NCBI GenBank assembly: GCA_964566075.1
Contig: CAZMHJ010000006.1
Span: forward strand, 1-35,284
DNA length: 35,284 nt
From: CAZMHJ01 sp964566075
Lineage (GTDB): Bacteria > Patescibacteriota > Saccharimonadia > Saccharimonadales > CAIOMD01
Reading direction: 5' to 3'
This document shows positions 1-8,185 of this stretch, one piece after another; within the stretch, counting starts at the first letter, position 1, and each line of letters opens with the position of its first letter. The position numbers and the translations under genes are program-made. Under the pieces are notes generated by a model, which worked only from the letters and a program-made list of their open reading frames with translations, had not been told where the DNA came from and made no database searches.

Positions 1-3000
1 TGGGCTGGTAGCACCAACCTCACCACACTTGGTACGGTGACTACCGGTACCTGGACAGCCAGTGTGATTGCAGACGCTTACATTAACGACGCATTAACCG
101 TTAGTAGCGCAGGCTCAGTCGATTGGACAGCACTCAACAACTATCCAGCTGCTTGTAGTGCCGGCGAAGCCATCACTGCTCTTGGTGATACGCCAACCTG
201 CCAAGCCTTTGCAGCTAGTTCGGGCTCGGGCAGTTATATCCAAAACGCCACCACATTACAGACAAGTGCTAATTCGTATACTCAGAGCGCTGCTACGGGT
301 AGTGTAACGGCACGGTACCGTGTGCTAACTAGCCAGACAGCGGATATTATTCAAGTACGCGACGCAACTGATTCTACAACCGTCTTTGCAGTTGCACCAA
401 ACGGTAACATCACGGGTGGTACTATCAACACCGCCACCATCACCGGCGGCTCCCTAACAGGTGGTAGCGTTAGCGGCGGTTCAATCTCTGCCGGTACTAT
501 CACTGGCGGATCACTCAGCGGTACCGCCGTCAACGGCGTCAACACTGCAGATATTGTGCTTACCACTGGCTCATACGCTGACCCAAGTTGGATAACATCA
601 CTCGCTAAGAGCAAGGTAGGCCTTGGTAACGTCGAGAACACCGCACTCAGCACGTGGGCAGGTAGTGTTAACCTTAATACTCTTGGCACGATTACCACAG
701 GTGTTTGGAACGGTACCGTCATTACTGACGCCTACGTAGCAGATAACCTCACCGTAAGTTCAGCTGGCACAGTCGACTGGACTGCAATCAATAATTATCC
801 AGCTGCGTGTGGTGCCAACCAAGCCATCACCGCTCTTGGTGACACCATTACTTGTGCAACCTTTGCGGCTGGTTCTGGTTCTGGTAGTTATATACAGAAC
901 CAAAATAGTGTACAGCAAGCAAGTAGTGATTTCTGGATAAGTGGTACGGGTAGAGCAGACACTAGCTTTACGACTCCACTTGTTGATACTGGAACGGCTG
1001 CTGCGCTCAATATCGGTACTACAAACGCGACACAAATAAACCTTAATAAAAACGTCCAAATTACGGGTAATACCACCTTTGCCAATGGCGCAAACCGCAC
1101 CATTAGCATTGCAAACCAAACTGCAGGTAACGTGGCAGGTAACAACCTAACTATTCAATCTGCTAGTGGTTTTGGTACTGGTGCTGGTGGCACAGTCACG
1201 ATACAGGCGGGTGCAAGCGGATCTGGTGCAACGGGTGCCGGTGGCGCACTAGCACTAAACGGTGGTAACGCAACATCAACAAATGGCGCTGGTGGCGCAG
1301 TCAGTATTACATCTGGTGCTTCAAGAGGTACCGGTACGAGTGGTGCAATTAGTGTTACAACAGCTAGCCCTGCGACATACGGCGGCACGAGTGCAAGCGG
1401 AAGTATAACAATAGCGACAGGTGATGATACCGCGTTTGGTGGTACTGCAGGGGCAATTAACATTGCAGCCGGTAGTGGAAATAATGCAGGTGCACTTAAT
1501 CTTAGTTCTGGATCTGGTAGTAATGCCGGAAACGGTGCCAGTGGAGCGGCTGTTAATATCAATGCTGGCAATGGTGATGGCGCATGGCCATCACTGCTTG
1601 ATGCTGGCGATGGTGGCTCAGTCTATATAACCGCGGGTAGCGGAGGCGTAGCGACGGCTGGTGGAAACAATGGTGGAGCAGGTAACATCGTTCTCTCGTC
1701 GGGTAATGACCAATCAAGCGTCGGCGGATCAGTGATTGCAAGAAGTAATGGCTATAACTCTACAAGTGCATTCCAGGTGCAAAATGCAGCTAGCACTGGT
1801 ATTTTAACCGCAGACTCGGTTAATGGTCAGGTTCTACTCGGTACCTCAAACTCATTAAATGGTAAATTAGTCTTTAATAATGCTACGAATGGTAATGGCG
1901 TAACAATTGTTGCCGGTGCAACTGCAAGTAGCTACACTCTTACTTTGCCTACGAGCGTTGGTAGCTCGAATGATTGTCTCAAAAACAGCGGTACAGCTGG
2001 TGTATTAACTTTTGGTGCTTGCGGTAGTTCCACAACGCTGCAAGGTGCTTATACCGCCTCAACTGGTGGTGCAACATCAGAAATTATTCTTGATACAACT
2101 CGTAATGGTGTTGATATCCAAGATAGGAGTACTTCTAACGGTGGCACTATTGGTAGCGGCGCGCTACTACTAGCAGTTCGTGCAACAGCAGCGAATGATT
2201 CAACACAAGGCTCAGCACTATTTAGTATCGATAACACCGGTAAAACAGTCTTCCAGAATAGCACAGATACTACAGGTGCATTCCAGATTAAGACAGCAAG
2301 TGGCACCTCACTCTTCAATATCGACACAAACTGGGGTGGAGCTCCAAGCTTTAAGCTTGGTGTTAGTGCATCGGCCGGATATATACAGGGTGGATATAGC
2401 CTAGCGGGGCCTTCTGTTTATATTGACGATGGAGTAAACAACACACTACGTGTAGGACCAAATACATCATCGTGGGGTAACGTTGAGATTACTGCAAATA
2501 TTAATAGCAGCCCAATACCTTCAGGCGTTGCAATTTACGGTCTGGGAATCCTAACGAGCAAATCGGGTAACGGTACAAATGCGCCAAATAGCTTCAAGAT
2601 TCACAATATAAACTTTACTGGTGGTGTTACGACAGGTACGACCGGTCAAACCGCTGGATACGGTTCTGCAATTGTACTTGAAACCGGTACCGGTGGTGCT
2701 GCAACTGGTAACAGTGGTGCTAATTTTGGTGGTGCAGGTGGTGCATTCTCAGTTCTCACCGCAAATGGTGGTGCCGCAACCAGTGGCACCGGTGGTGCTG
2801 GTGGCGATATATCACTTACCGCTGGTAATGGTGGTAGTGGCTCAACAACCGGTGGACGTGGTGGAAACATCACCCTTGCCGCCGGTACCGTTGGTGCTGG
2901 CGGTACGCCAGTACAAGGTAAAGTTATCGTAAAGAATGTGGCAAATTCGACTGCCGCTCTCCAAGTACAAAATACTTCTGGTACTGCAGTTTTGAATGTT

Positions 3001-6000
3001 GATACAACCAACCAAATTGTTAAAGTTCGTAGCATAGCAGACGCAGCAACGCTTGGCTCAAACCTGTTCTCAAATAGCTGTGCGGGTGGTGGCAACTGGA
3101 GTGGGGCAAATCCTTACACCCACACGGCCGGATCAACAACTGCACTGACCTGTACTGTTCCATCAGTCACGGCAGGTGCATCATACGAAATTAGCTATAC
3201 GACAGCTGGTACAACCGCTGGTGAGTATTACACTCCAAGCATGGGTGGTGGCGTAGGACCTCGAATTTATGGTGATGGTAGCGGCTCGGTCGTCATTAGC
3301 ACTACCACTACAGCAAATATGGCCATTGCACCAACATCAGCACAAACCGGTACCTTCCAATTTACATCAGTCAAACTTGTTACCAATACGGTTGCACCAC
3401 TTGCAGTTGCTGACAGTACTGGTACGACACAATTAGAAGTTCGAGCAACACAGTACAATACAGCCGTTGGTTTATACAGTTTGCAATCAAATACGACGGG
3501 TTCGCGAAATACCGCATTTGGTAATCTAAGTTTGCAAAGTAATACAACGGCAAGCGACAACGCTGCCTTTGGCTATGCAGCACTGGAGTACAACACCACT
3601 GGTTCTAGCAACGTTGCAACCGGTTCGTTTGCGTTATACCAAAATACCACTGGCTCGAACAACACTGCTACTGGACAAAACGCTCTCGCATTCAACACAT
3701 CTGGCTATAACAACGTCGCATTTGGCGCAACGACATTGCAGGCAAATACAGTTGGTATTCAAAATACCGGTATTGGTACCGCAGCACTCCTTGCTAACAC
3801 GACCGGTTCTAATAACACTGCCGTTGGGTACGCTTCACAGAATAACGTTACCACTTCTTCAAACAATACGAGTGTTGGGTATAACAGCCTCCAAAACGCC
3901 ACTGGTTCGTATAACACCGCTGTCGGTGCAAGCACCTTTGTGAACACCATGTCAGGTGTCAATAACACCGCTATAGGATTTAATGCAGGTACTAATAATG
4001 GTGGATTTACCCAAGTAACCAACGTAGATAACGCAACCGCGATTGGTGCCTACGCGCTGGTACAAGCCAGCAACTCGCTGGTGCTGGGTCAAGTAACGAC
4101 ACCAACCAATGTCGGCATTGGCACTACCATTCCGCTTAACACCTTTAGTGTCAGCCCTGTAGATTACGCGGTGGGTACTATTAGCCAGACAGCCAGCACA
4201 ACTGTTGTTGGCTCGGGTACGACCTTCACAGCTGCTATGGTTGGCGACCAACTTATTTACGCTGATGGTACAACCGATACAGTCACTGGCTTTACTGACG
4301 CGACACACATAACTGTTACAACCAGTCGCACGCACGGCTCATCAGCATACAGACTTCATTACATTGGTTTACAAGTACAAAGCAACGGTACCGCCTACGT
4401 CCAAGGCAATAGCGCTACGCAATTACAGGTCAAGAATGGTACTGCCAAGAAAGTCTTAACTGTCGATTCATTGAATGGACAAGTGATACTCGGTGACGGT
4501 TCAGCAAGTGGTGTAAGCGGCAAATTGGTTATCCAAAATGCAGGTCAAGGTAGCACTAATGCGGTAACTATTCAGAGTGCCAATCAAGCGAACGCGCTGA
4601 CCTTAAACATACCAGCGAATGCTAATACAACCGATACCTTCTGTCTTTTGACACTTGCAAACTGTAGTGGTGGAGGCACATTACAAACTGCCTACAATGC
4701 TTCTACTGGTGGCACCACTCCAGAAATCCTCCTCGATAGCACTCGCGGCGCCGTCGATATCCAGAACAAGTTCAGTGGTGGCGTATCTGGCGCGGCACTC
4801 TTTAATATATTGGGCAAAGTAACAGGTGATCTAACAACTGGCGCCCCAGTACTCTTCACCGTCTCAGATACAGGTGCAGTACAGCTTAAGAATAGCGCTA
4901 ACTCCGCAAGCGCATTTACTATTTCAGACTCAACAAGCGCTCAATGGTTCAATGTCGATACATTAAATGGTGGATTCAAATTGGGTAATGGTGCATATGT
5001 CCAAGTCACTAGTGGTATTCCGGTTCAAAAATTGAAACTCACAGATGGTCACAGTACTATTAACTTCGATAGTGCTACAGGATCTGGTGGTATTGAATTG
5101 CAGGGTAATGTTTGGGATGCTGCATTCGCTGGATCTTCTATAGTTGGTACCGGTACCATACCTTCGGCATCTGGTAATGGCACAAATGCACTCAAAATTT
5201 TGCGCGTATTCTCGATTACAAACGGTGGTGACACAACTGGAACTACCGGTCAGACCGCAGGTGCTGGTGCGGGTGTATCTATTGATACGGGTACCGGTGG
5301 TGCCGCAACGGGTGCATCTGGTGCTAACTTTGGTGGTGCCGGTGGAGCGTTTACTTTGCAGGGTGGTACCGGTGGTGCCGCAACCAGTGGTACTGGTGGT
5401 GCAGGTGCAGACATCTCAATCAAAGCAGGCAATGGTGGCAATGGATCAACTTCTGGTGGACGTGGTGGAAACATTACGCTAGCCGCAGGTACTGTTGGTA
5501 CTGGTGGTACGCCAACACAAGGCAAGGTTATAGTTAAAAACGCCGCTAACTCTACAACCGCATTCCAAATTCAAAATGCCAATGGAGTAGCAGTGCTTAA
5601 CGCTGACACTACCAATGGCCAACTACAACTCGGTAGCTACAATGGTGGCACGAACCCGGTAGCGGGCTCACTTGCATTTAGCAATACAACCAACGCAAAC
5701 GCCGTCACTATTGTTGCTGGTGCCACAGCAAGCAACTACACTTTGACTTTGCCAACCAGCGCCGGCAGTGCTAACCAGTGTCTACAGAACAGCGGCACTG
5801 CAGGTATCTTAACGTTTGCAAGCTGTGGTGGCGGTGGTGGTACGACACTTCAGGGCGCGTATGCGGCCTCAACTGGTGGTAGAACACCTGAAATCTTACT
5901 AGATAGCACTCGCGGGGGCATGAACATACAAAACGCAAATACAGGTGGTGTTAGTGGTGGCAGCTTATTCACCGTTAATGGCTCGGTGTCTGGTGACTTA

Positions 6001-7917
6001 ACTACGGGCGCACCGGTACTGTTTAGTGTTAGTGACACAGGCGCTACTAAGTTCCAGAACTCAACTGATTCAAGCACAGCTTTCCAAATTCAGTCGGCTG
6101 GTGGCACAAGTATCTTCACTGCGGATACGTCTTCTCAGCGTATCGGTATCAATAACTCAGCGCCACAGGCATCGTTACACGTTGGGCTTTCGGGATCAAC
6201 AACAACCTTTACTACAGGCTTTGAATTTGGCCTGCTTTCTCCGCTAACCACAACATCACCTATTGGCAACCCTTGGTTTGTTGATAACAGTGGGGCAAAC
6301 GCGCACAGTGGCAGTGATTCTGCCGCTGTAACAGGTGCTTACCCATCAGATTTGACGATTACAAAAACTTTGGGCTCAGCTGGGACAGTCTCGTTCTGGG
6401 GTAAATCTACTGCAGCGGGCGGTGGCCAAACCTTCTCGGTCGACGGCTCTGTCTTACTTACCGTTAACTCAATAGTCGGCTACACCTATTATTCATATGC
6501 AGTTTCCGCTGGTACACACACATTTAAGTGGAGCAATACGTTTACTGGCTATGCACCAACACTTTGGAATATAGATGACATTACAATTACTAACACAACA
6601 GCGAATAATTTATCAGGTGTTTTTGAGGGCGCGGTTGCTATTAACTCAGCTGCAGCTGCAGCTGGATTCTTGCAAGATATAAATACTGGTACAGGTTCTG
6701 GTACCTTGTGGTCCGGCATCGCTACAAGCTCGACAACCGATTTGCAAGGTGGGCAGTTATTCCATCAGTATTCAACTTACGGTTTCCAGGAAGCAACGAG
6801 AAATACCTCTAACGCATCTCTTGGCCAGCTCGTCTTTGATTATCGAAAACTTAGCGACGGATCAGTTCAGACTGCCAACGTATTGACTCTCCAGGGTAAT
6901 GGGAATGTGGGCATTGGTACCTCAAACCCCAATGCGCTACTTCATGTGGCCACACCTATTGGCGGTCCGTATGATAACGGGTTTGAGACAGGTTTACTGA
7001 CACCATTTACAACCGGTGGCGGTAACCCATGGTATATAGACACAACTGGGGGCAATGTTCATACAGGAACGTATTCGGCAAGTGTTACGGGCGCGAGCCC
7101 ATCCGACCTTAGTGTTACTAAGACGCTCGCTACAGGCGGCACTGTTTCGTTCTGGGCCCGATCATATGCAGGTGGTGGCGGCCAAACCTTCTCGATTGAC
7201 GGGGCAGTTCAATATACATGGAATTCCACAAATGGCTACACCTACTATTCATATGCAGTCTCGGCTGGAACTCACACATTTAAGTGGAGTAATACGTTTA
7301 CAGGCTTTGCGCCAGTCATCTTAAGCATCGATGACATTACCATCACAAACATTGCTGGCGGAAGTGTTAGCGCAGTTTTTGATGGGTTTGTAGGGTTTGG
7401 GACAAGCACTCCTGCGGTTATGATTGATGTCGTCGGTGATGCTAAATTTAAGAGTAGTGTTAACTCAACAACCGCATTCCAGATTCAGAATACGGGTGGC
7501 ACAAGTTTCTTCACGGCGGACAGCACAAACTCACGTATAACCGTGACTAACTTGGTTGTAACGGCAAGCCTTACTGTTAATGGTCATATAATTAGCGGTA
7601 ATAGTAGTGGCACCACGACAGTCGCAGCAGGTATCGCTGCTTGTACGACCCCAACAGTATCTATTGCGGGTAACGATACGGCAGGTGTAATTACAGTTAC
7701 AACTGGTACGGGATGTGCTGCAGGCGGAACGTTGGCTACGGTTTCGTTCGCGAACAGTTACGCGTCAGCACCACCAGTAGTCGTTACACCACAAGATTCA
7801 GCGAGTGCATCTTTGCAAACATACGCAACACAAGGTACCGGTACATTCGTTCTTGGCACCAATACTACCGCAACCGCCACAACGACCTATAAATACAACT
7901 ACTTGGTAGTTCAATAA
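1..7917 (+). CDS. Giant tail-fibre/YadA-like surface protein, 5' truncated by window
   Basis: The frame is open from base 1. A GTG at 37 is only an internal Val, because the codons before it (WAGSTNLTTLGT) repeat the module WAGSVNLNTLGT near residue 220. At least 2638 residues are visible and the true start lies upstream. Order by window residue: two LGTxTTGxW modules (1-80, 217-300); a five-residue GGSxx ladder (138-180); a KVGLGNVENT tail-fibre motif (about 204); Gly-rich blocks (875-978, 1743-1847); a jelly-roll-like segment (about 1018-1130); YadA-head-like NTAxGxxAL repeats (about 1151-1363); two near-identical MAM/concanavalin-like jelly rolls (about 2075-2200, 2327-2450); and a C-terminal domain starting VNGHII and ending YLVVQ. 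Charged residues are scarce. Probable role: an extracellular fibre or adhesin, inferred from modules only. No sortase motif or C-terminal membrane segment is present. The N-terminus cannot be seen, but the shared C-terminus suggests it is a paralogue of the gene at 9286. Confidence 0.9.
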   Translation, partial: WAGSTNLTTLGTVTTGTWTASVIADAYINDALTVSSAGSVDWTALNNYPAACSAGEAITALGDTPTCQAFAASSGSGSYIQNATTLQTSANSYTQSAATGSVTARYRVLTSQTADIIQVRDATDSTTVFAVAPNGNITGGTINTATITGGSLTGGSVSGGSISAGTITGGSLSGTAVNGVNTADIVLTTGSYADPSWITSLAKSKVGLGNVENTALSTWAGSVNLNTLGTITTGVWNGTVITDAYVADNLTVSSAGTVDWTAINNYPAACGANQAITALGDTITCATFAAGSGSGSYIQNQNSVQQASSDFWISGTGRADTSFTTPLVDTGTAAALNIGTTNATQINLNKNVQITGNTTFANGANRTISIANQTAGNVAGNNLTIQSASGFGTGAGGTVTIQAGASGSGATGAGGALALNGGNATSTNGAGGAVSITSGASRGTGTSGAISVTTASPATYGGTSASGSITIATGDDTAFGGTAGAINIAAGSGNNAGALNLSSGSGSNAGNGASGAAVNINAGNGDGAWPSLLDAGDGGSVYITAGSGGVATAGGNNGGAGNIVLSSGNDQSSVGGSVIARSNGYNSTSAFQVQNAASTGILTADSVNGQVLLGTSNSLNGKLVFNNATNGNGVTIVAGATASSYTLTLPTSVGSSNDCLKNSGTAGVLTFGACGSSTTLQGAYTASTGGATSEIILDTTRNGVDIQDRSTSNGGTIGSGALLLAVRATAANDSTQGSALFSIDNTGKTVFQNSTDTTGAFQIKTASGTSLFNIDTNWGGAPSFKLGVSASAGYIQGGYSLAGPSVYIDDGVNNTLRVGPNTSSWGNVEITANINSSPIPSGVAIYGLGILTSKSGNGTNAPNSFKIHNINFTGGVTTGTTGQTAGYGSAIVLETGTGGAATGNSGANFGGAGGAFSVLTANGGAATSGTGGAGGDISLTAGNGGSGSTTGGRGGNITLAAGTVGAGGTPVQGKVIVKNVANSTAALQVQNTSGTAVLNVDTTNQIVKVRSIADAATLGSNLFSNSCAGGGNWSGANPYTHTAGSTTALTCTVPSVTAGASYEISYTTAGTTAGEYYTPSMGGGVGPRIYGDGSGSVVISTTTTANMAIAPTSAQTGTFQFTSVKLVTNTVAPLAVADSTGTTQLEVRATQYNTAVGLYSLQSNTTGSRNTAFGNLSLQSNTTASDNAAFGYAALEYNTTGSSNVATGSFALYQNTTGSNNTATGQNALAFNTSGYNNVAFGATTLQANTVGIQNTGIGTAALLANTTGSNNTAVGYASQNNVTTSSNNTSVGYNSLQNATGSYNTAVGASTFVNTMSGVNNTAIGFNAGTNNGGFTQVTNVDNATAIGAYALVQASNSLVLGQVTTPTNVGIGTTIPLNTFSVSPVDYAVGTISQTASTTVVGSGTTFTAAMVGDQLIYADGTTDTVTGFTDATHITVTTSRTHGSSAYRLHYIGLQVQSNGTAYVQGNSATQLQVKNGTAKKVLTVDSLNGQVILGDGSASGVSGKLVIQNAGQGSTNAVTIQSANQANALTLNIPANANTTDTFCLLTLANCSGGGTLQTAYNASTGGTTPEILLDSTRGAVDIQNKFSGGVSGAALFNILGKVTGDLTTGAPVLFTVSDTGAVQLKNSANSASAFTISDSTSAQWFNVDTLNGGFKLGNGAYVQVTSGIPVQKLKLTDGHSTINFDSATGSGGIELQGNVWDAAFAGSSIVGTGTIPSASGNGTNALKILRVFSITNGGDTTGTTGQTAGAGAGVSIDTGTGGAATGASGANFGGAGGAFTLQGGTGGAATSGTGGAGADISIKAGNGGNGSTSGGRGGNITLAAGTVGTGGTPTQGKVIVKNAANSTTAFQIQNANGVAVLNADTTNGQLQLGSYNGGTNPVAGSLAFSNTTNANAVTIVAGATASNYTLTLPTSAGSANQCLQNSGTAGILTFASCGGGGGTTLQGAYAASTGGRTPEILLDSTRGGMNIQNANTGGVSGGSLFTVNGSVSGDLTTGAPVLFSVSDTGATKFQNSTDSSTAFQIQSAGGTSIFTADTSSQRIGINNSAPQASLHVGLSGSTTTFTTGFEFGLLSPLTTTSPIGNPWFVDNSGANAHSGSDSAAVTGAYPSDLTITKTLGSAGTVSFWGKSTAAGGGQTFSVDGSVLLTVNSIVGYTYYSYAVSAGTHTFKWSNTFTGYAPTLWNIDDITITNTTANNLSGVFEGAVAINSAAAAAGFLQDINTGTGSGTLWSGIATSSTTDLQGGQLFHQYSTYGFQEATRNTSNASLGQLVFDYRKLSDGSVQTANVLTLQGNGNVGIGTSNPNALLHVATPIGGPYDNGFETGLLTPFTTGGGNPWYIDTTGGNVHTGTYSASVTGASPSDLSVTKTLATGGTVSFWARSYAGGGGQTFSIDGAVQYTWNSTNGYTYYSYAVSAGTHTFKWSNTFTGFAPVILSIDDITITNIAGGSVSAVFDGFVGFGTSTPAVMIDVVGDAKFKSSVNSTTAFQIQNTGGTSFFTADSTNSRITVTNLVVTASLTVNGHIISGNSSGTTTVAAGIAACTTPTVSIAGNDTAGVITVTTGTGCAAGGTLATVSFANSYASAPPVVVTPQDSASASLQTYATQGTGTFVLGTNTTATATTTYKYNYLVVQ
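412..540 (+). repeat. Coding five-residue repeat ladder (GGS-type)
   Basis: The translation reads as consecutive five-residue units: GTINT, ATITG, GSLTG, GSVSG, GSISA, GTITG, GSLSG, TAVNG. A hydrophobic residue (I, L or V) sits at position 3 of each unit. This is compatible with a narrow beta-solenoid, in the manner of pentapeptide-repeat proteins, although the consensus is not the classical A(D/N)LxX. It directly precedes the phage-type KVGLGNV motif. Confidence 0.6.
2620..2935 (+). repeat. Gly-rich coding module, copy 1 (second copy at 5224-5539)
   Basis: It encodes a Gly/Thr/Ala-rich block opening TTGTTGQTAG and closing GRGGNITLAAGTVG. The second copy at 5224-5539 lies about 2604 nt downstream, an in-frame offset. 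Related blocks occur in the next gene (about 11730-11940 and 12230-12440). Shared DNA words such as GGTGGACGTGGTGGAAACAT (2851 and 5455) suggest recent duplication or gene conversion inside the reading frame. Confidence 0.75.
3451..4090 (+). repeat. YadA-head-like coding repeats
   Basis: About 13 units of the form NTAxGxxxLxxNTTGSxN lie in tandem. Examples are SRNTAFGNLSLQSNTT, SSNVATGSFALYQNTT and SNNTAVGYASQNNVTT. This resembles the left-handed beta-roll head of trimeric autotransporter adhesins (Hep_Hag/YadA_head type). No YadA translocator domain follows, so only the head fold is suggested. Confidence 0.8.
6217..7350 (+). repeat. Duplicated jelly-roll (MAM/ConA-like) module, 756-nt period
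   Basis: Two copies run from about 6217 to 6600 and 6973 to 7350. Each opens FE(F/T)GLL and ends (N/S)IDDITITN. In between come a Gly/Val sheet with the word TVSFW, then Q-TFS-(V/I)-DG, then SYAVSAGTHTFKWSNTFTG. The DNA from TACACCTATTATTCATATGC at 6481 recurs almost unchanged at 7237, an offset of 252 codons. The order FExG, sFW, DG, GthtfkW and IDDI is typical of lamG/MAM-like domains, which often bind carbohydrate. Confidence 0.75.
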
Positions 7918-7931
7918 GATTTACACCTCTC

Positions 7932-7950
7932 ATCCACACCCTGTGGATAA
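7932..7950 (+). promoter_or_regulatory. Palindromic operator-like site with DnaA-box 9-mer (copy 1)
   Basis: ATCCACA-ccc-TGTGGAT is a perfect 7-bp inverted repeat just after the stop codon of gene 1 and 26 bp upstream of the RNA A -35 box. Its right half plus two bases (7942-7950) is TGTGGATAA, the exact reverse complement of the DnaA box TTATCCACA. A one-mismatch version, TGTGGACAA (7986-7994), lies inside the promoter spacer. It could be an operator, a DnaA-binding site or a short transcript hairpin. Confidence 0.5.
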
Positions 7951-7976
7951 TGAGTACAAATTTTATACAATTACTC

Positions 7977-8005
7977 TTGCATTCCTGTGGACAATGGCGG
8001 ATACT
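7977..8005 (+). promoter_or_regulatory. Promoter of RNA A, copy 1
   Basis: A TTGCAT -35 box (7977-7982), a 17-bp spacer and a GATACT -10 box (8000-8005) give a predicted start near 8012. The second copy of the cassette keeps the same boxes and spacer length (TTGCAA, N17, GATACT at 16901-16929), which supports a real sigma-70-type promoter. Confidence 0.7.
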
Positions 8006-8011
8006 AAAAGT

Positions 8012-8152
8012 ACAAAAATAAACACAAGAGGTTAGATATAAAGGATAGGGTAAGAAAGCACCCAACACAGTATGTTATTAGATCTCGCAGGCTAAGAACA
8101 TACACATATCCAATCTAGCCGAAGAATGCGCCTCCAACCAGGCGCATTTTTT
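8012..8152 (+). ncRNA. RNA A copy 1: three-way-junction RNA with intrinsic terminator
   Basis: A short RNA framed by its own promoter and terminator. Stem P1 is GGTTAGAT (8030) with ATCTAGCC (8113), continued by GGATA (8043) with TATCC (8107). P2 is GGGT (8048) with ACCC (8060) and loop aagaaagc. P3 is GTATGTT (8070) with AACATAC (8097), extended by TTAG (8078) with CTAA (8092), closing on the loop ATCTCGCAGG. The second copy (16936-17075) keeps every stem; P2 changes G-C to A-U and the P3 loop is identical. No open reading frame with a start and ribosome site is evident. I recognise no known family. A free-standing sRNA and a terminating riboswitch-like leader both fit the structure. Confidence 0.65.
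8125..8152 (+). terminator. Intrinsic terminator of RNA A (copy 1)
   Basis: A 9-bp perfect stem, AATGCGCCT (8125-8133) with AGGCGCATT (8140-8148), has the loop ccaacc and a T tract through 8152. It is identical in the second copy. Gene 1 has no other terminator before it, so it may also end the long gene 1 transcript. Confidence 0.9.
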
Positions 8153-8179
8153 GATTTCAATAAATATTATTTCTAAAAT
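8151..8179 (+). promoter_or_regulatory. Possible promoter of RNA B, copy 1
   Basis: TTGATT (8151-8156), a 17-bp spacer and TAAAAT (8174-8179) give a predicted start near 8186, just before the first hairpin of RNA B at 8190. In the second copy this region has been displaced by an insert at about 17085-17170, and no equally good promoter is visible there. Confidence 0.45.
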
Positions 8180-8185
8180 ATTCTC

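Noticed and set aside
1..7917. Prophage or phage structural locus
   Set aside because: Tail-fibre words are present, but there is no capsid, terminase, baseplate, lysis or integrase gene, and genes 2 and 3 carry signal peptides while gene 4 has a membrane anchor.
7865..8068. Minus-strand 67-aa frame over the end of gene 1 and the RNA A promoter
   Set aside because: It overlaps a conserved promoter and RNA, its sequence is not conserved as protein in spacer II, and it has no ribosome site.
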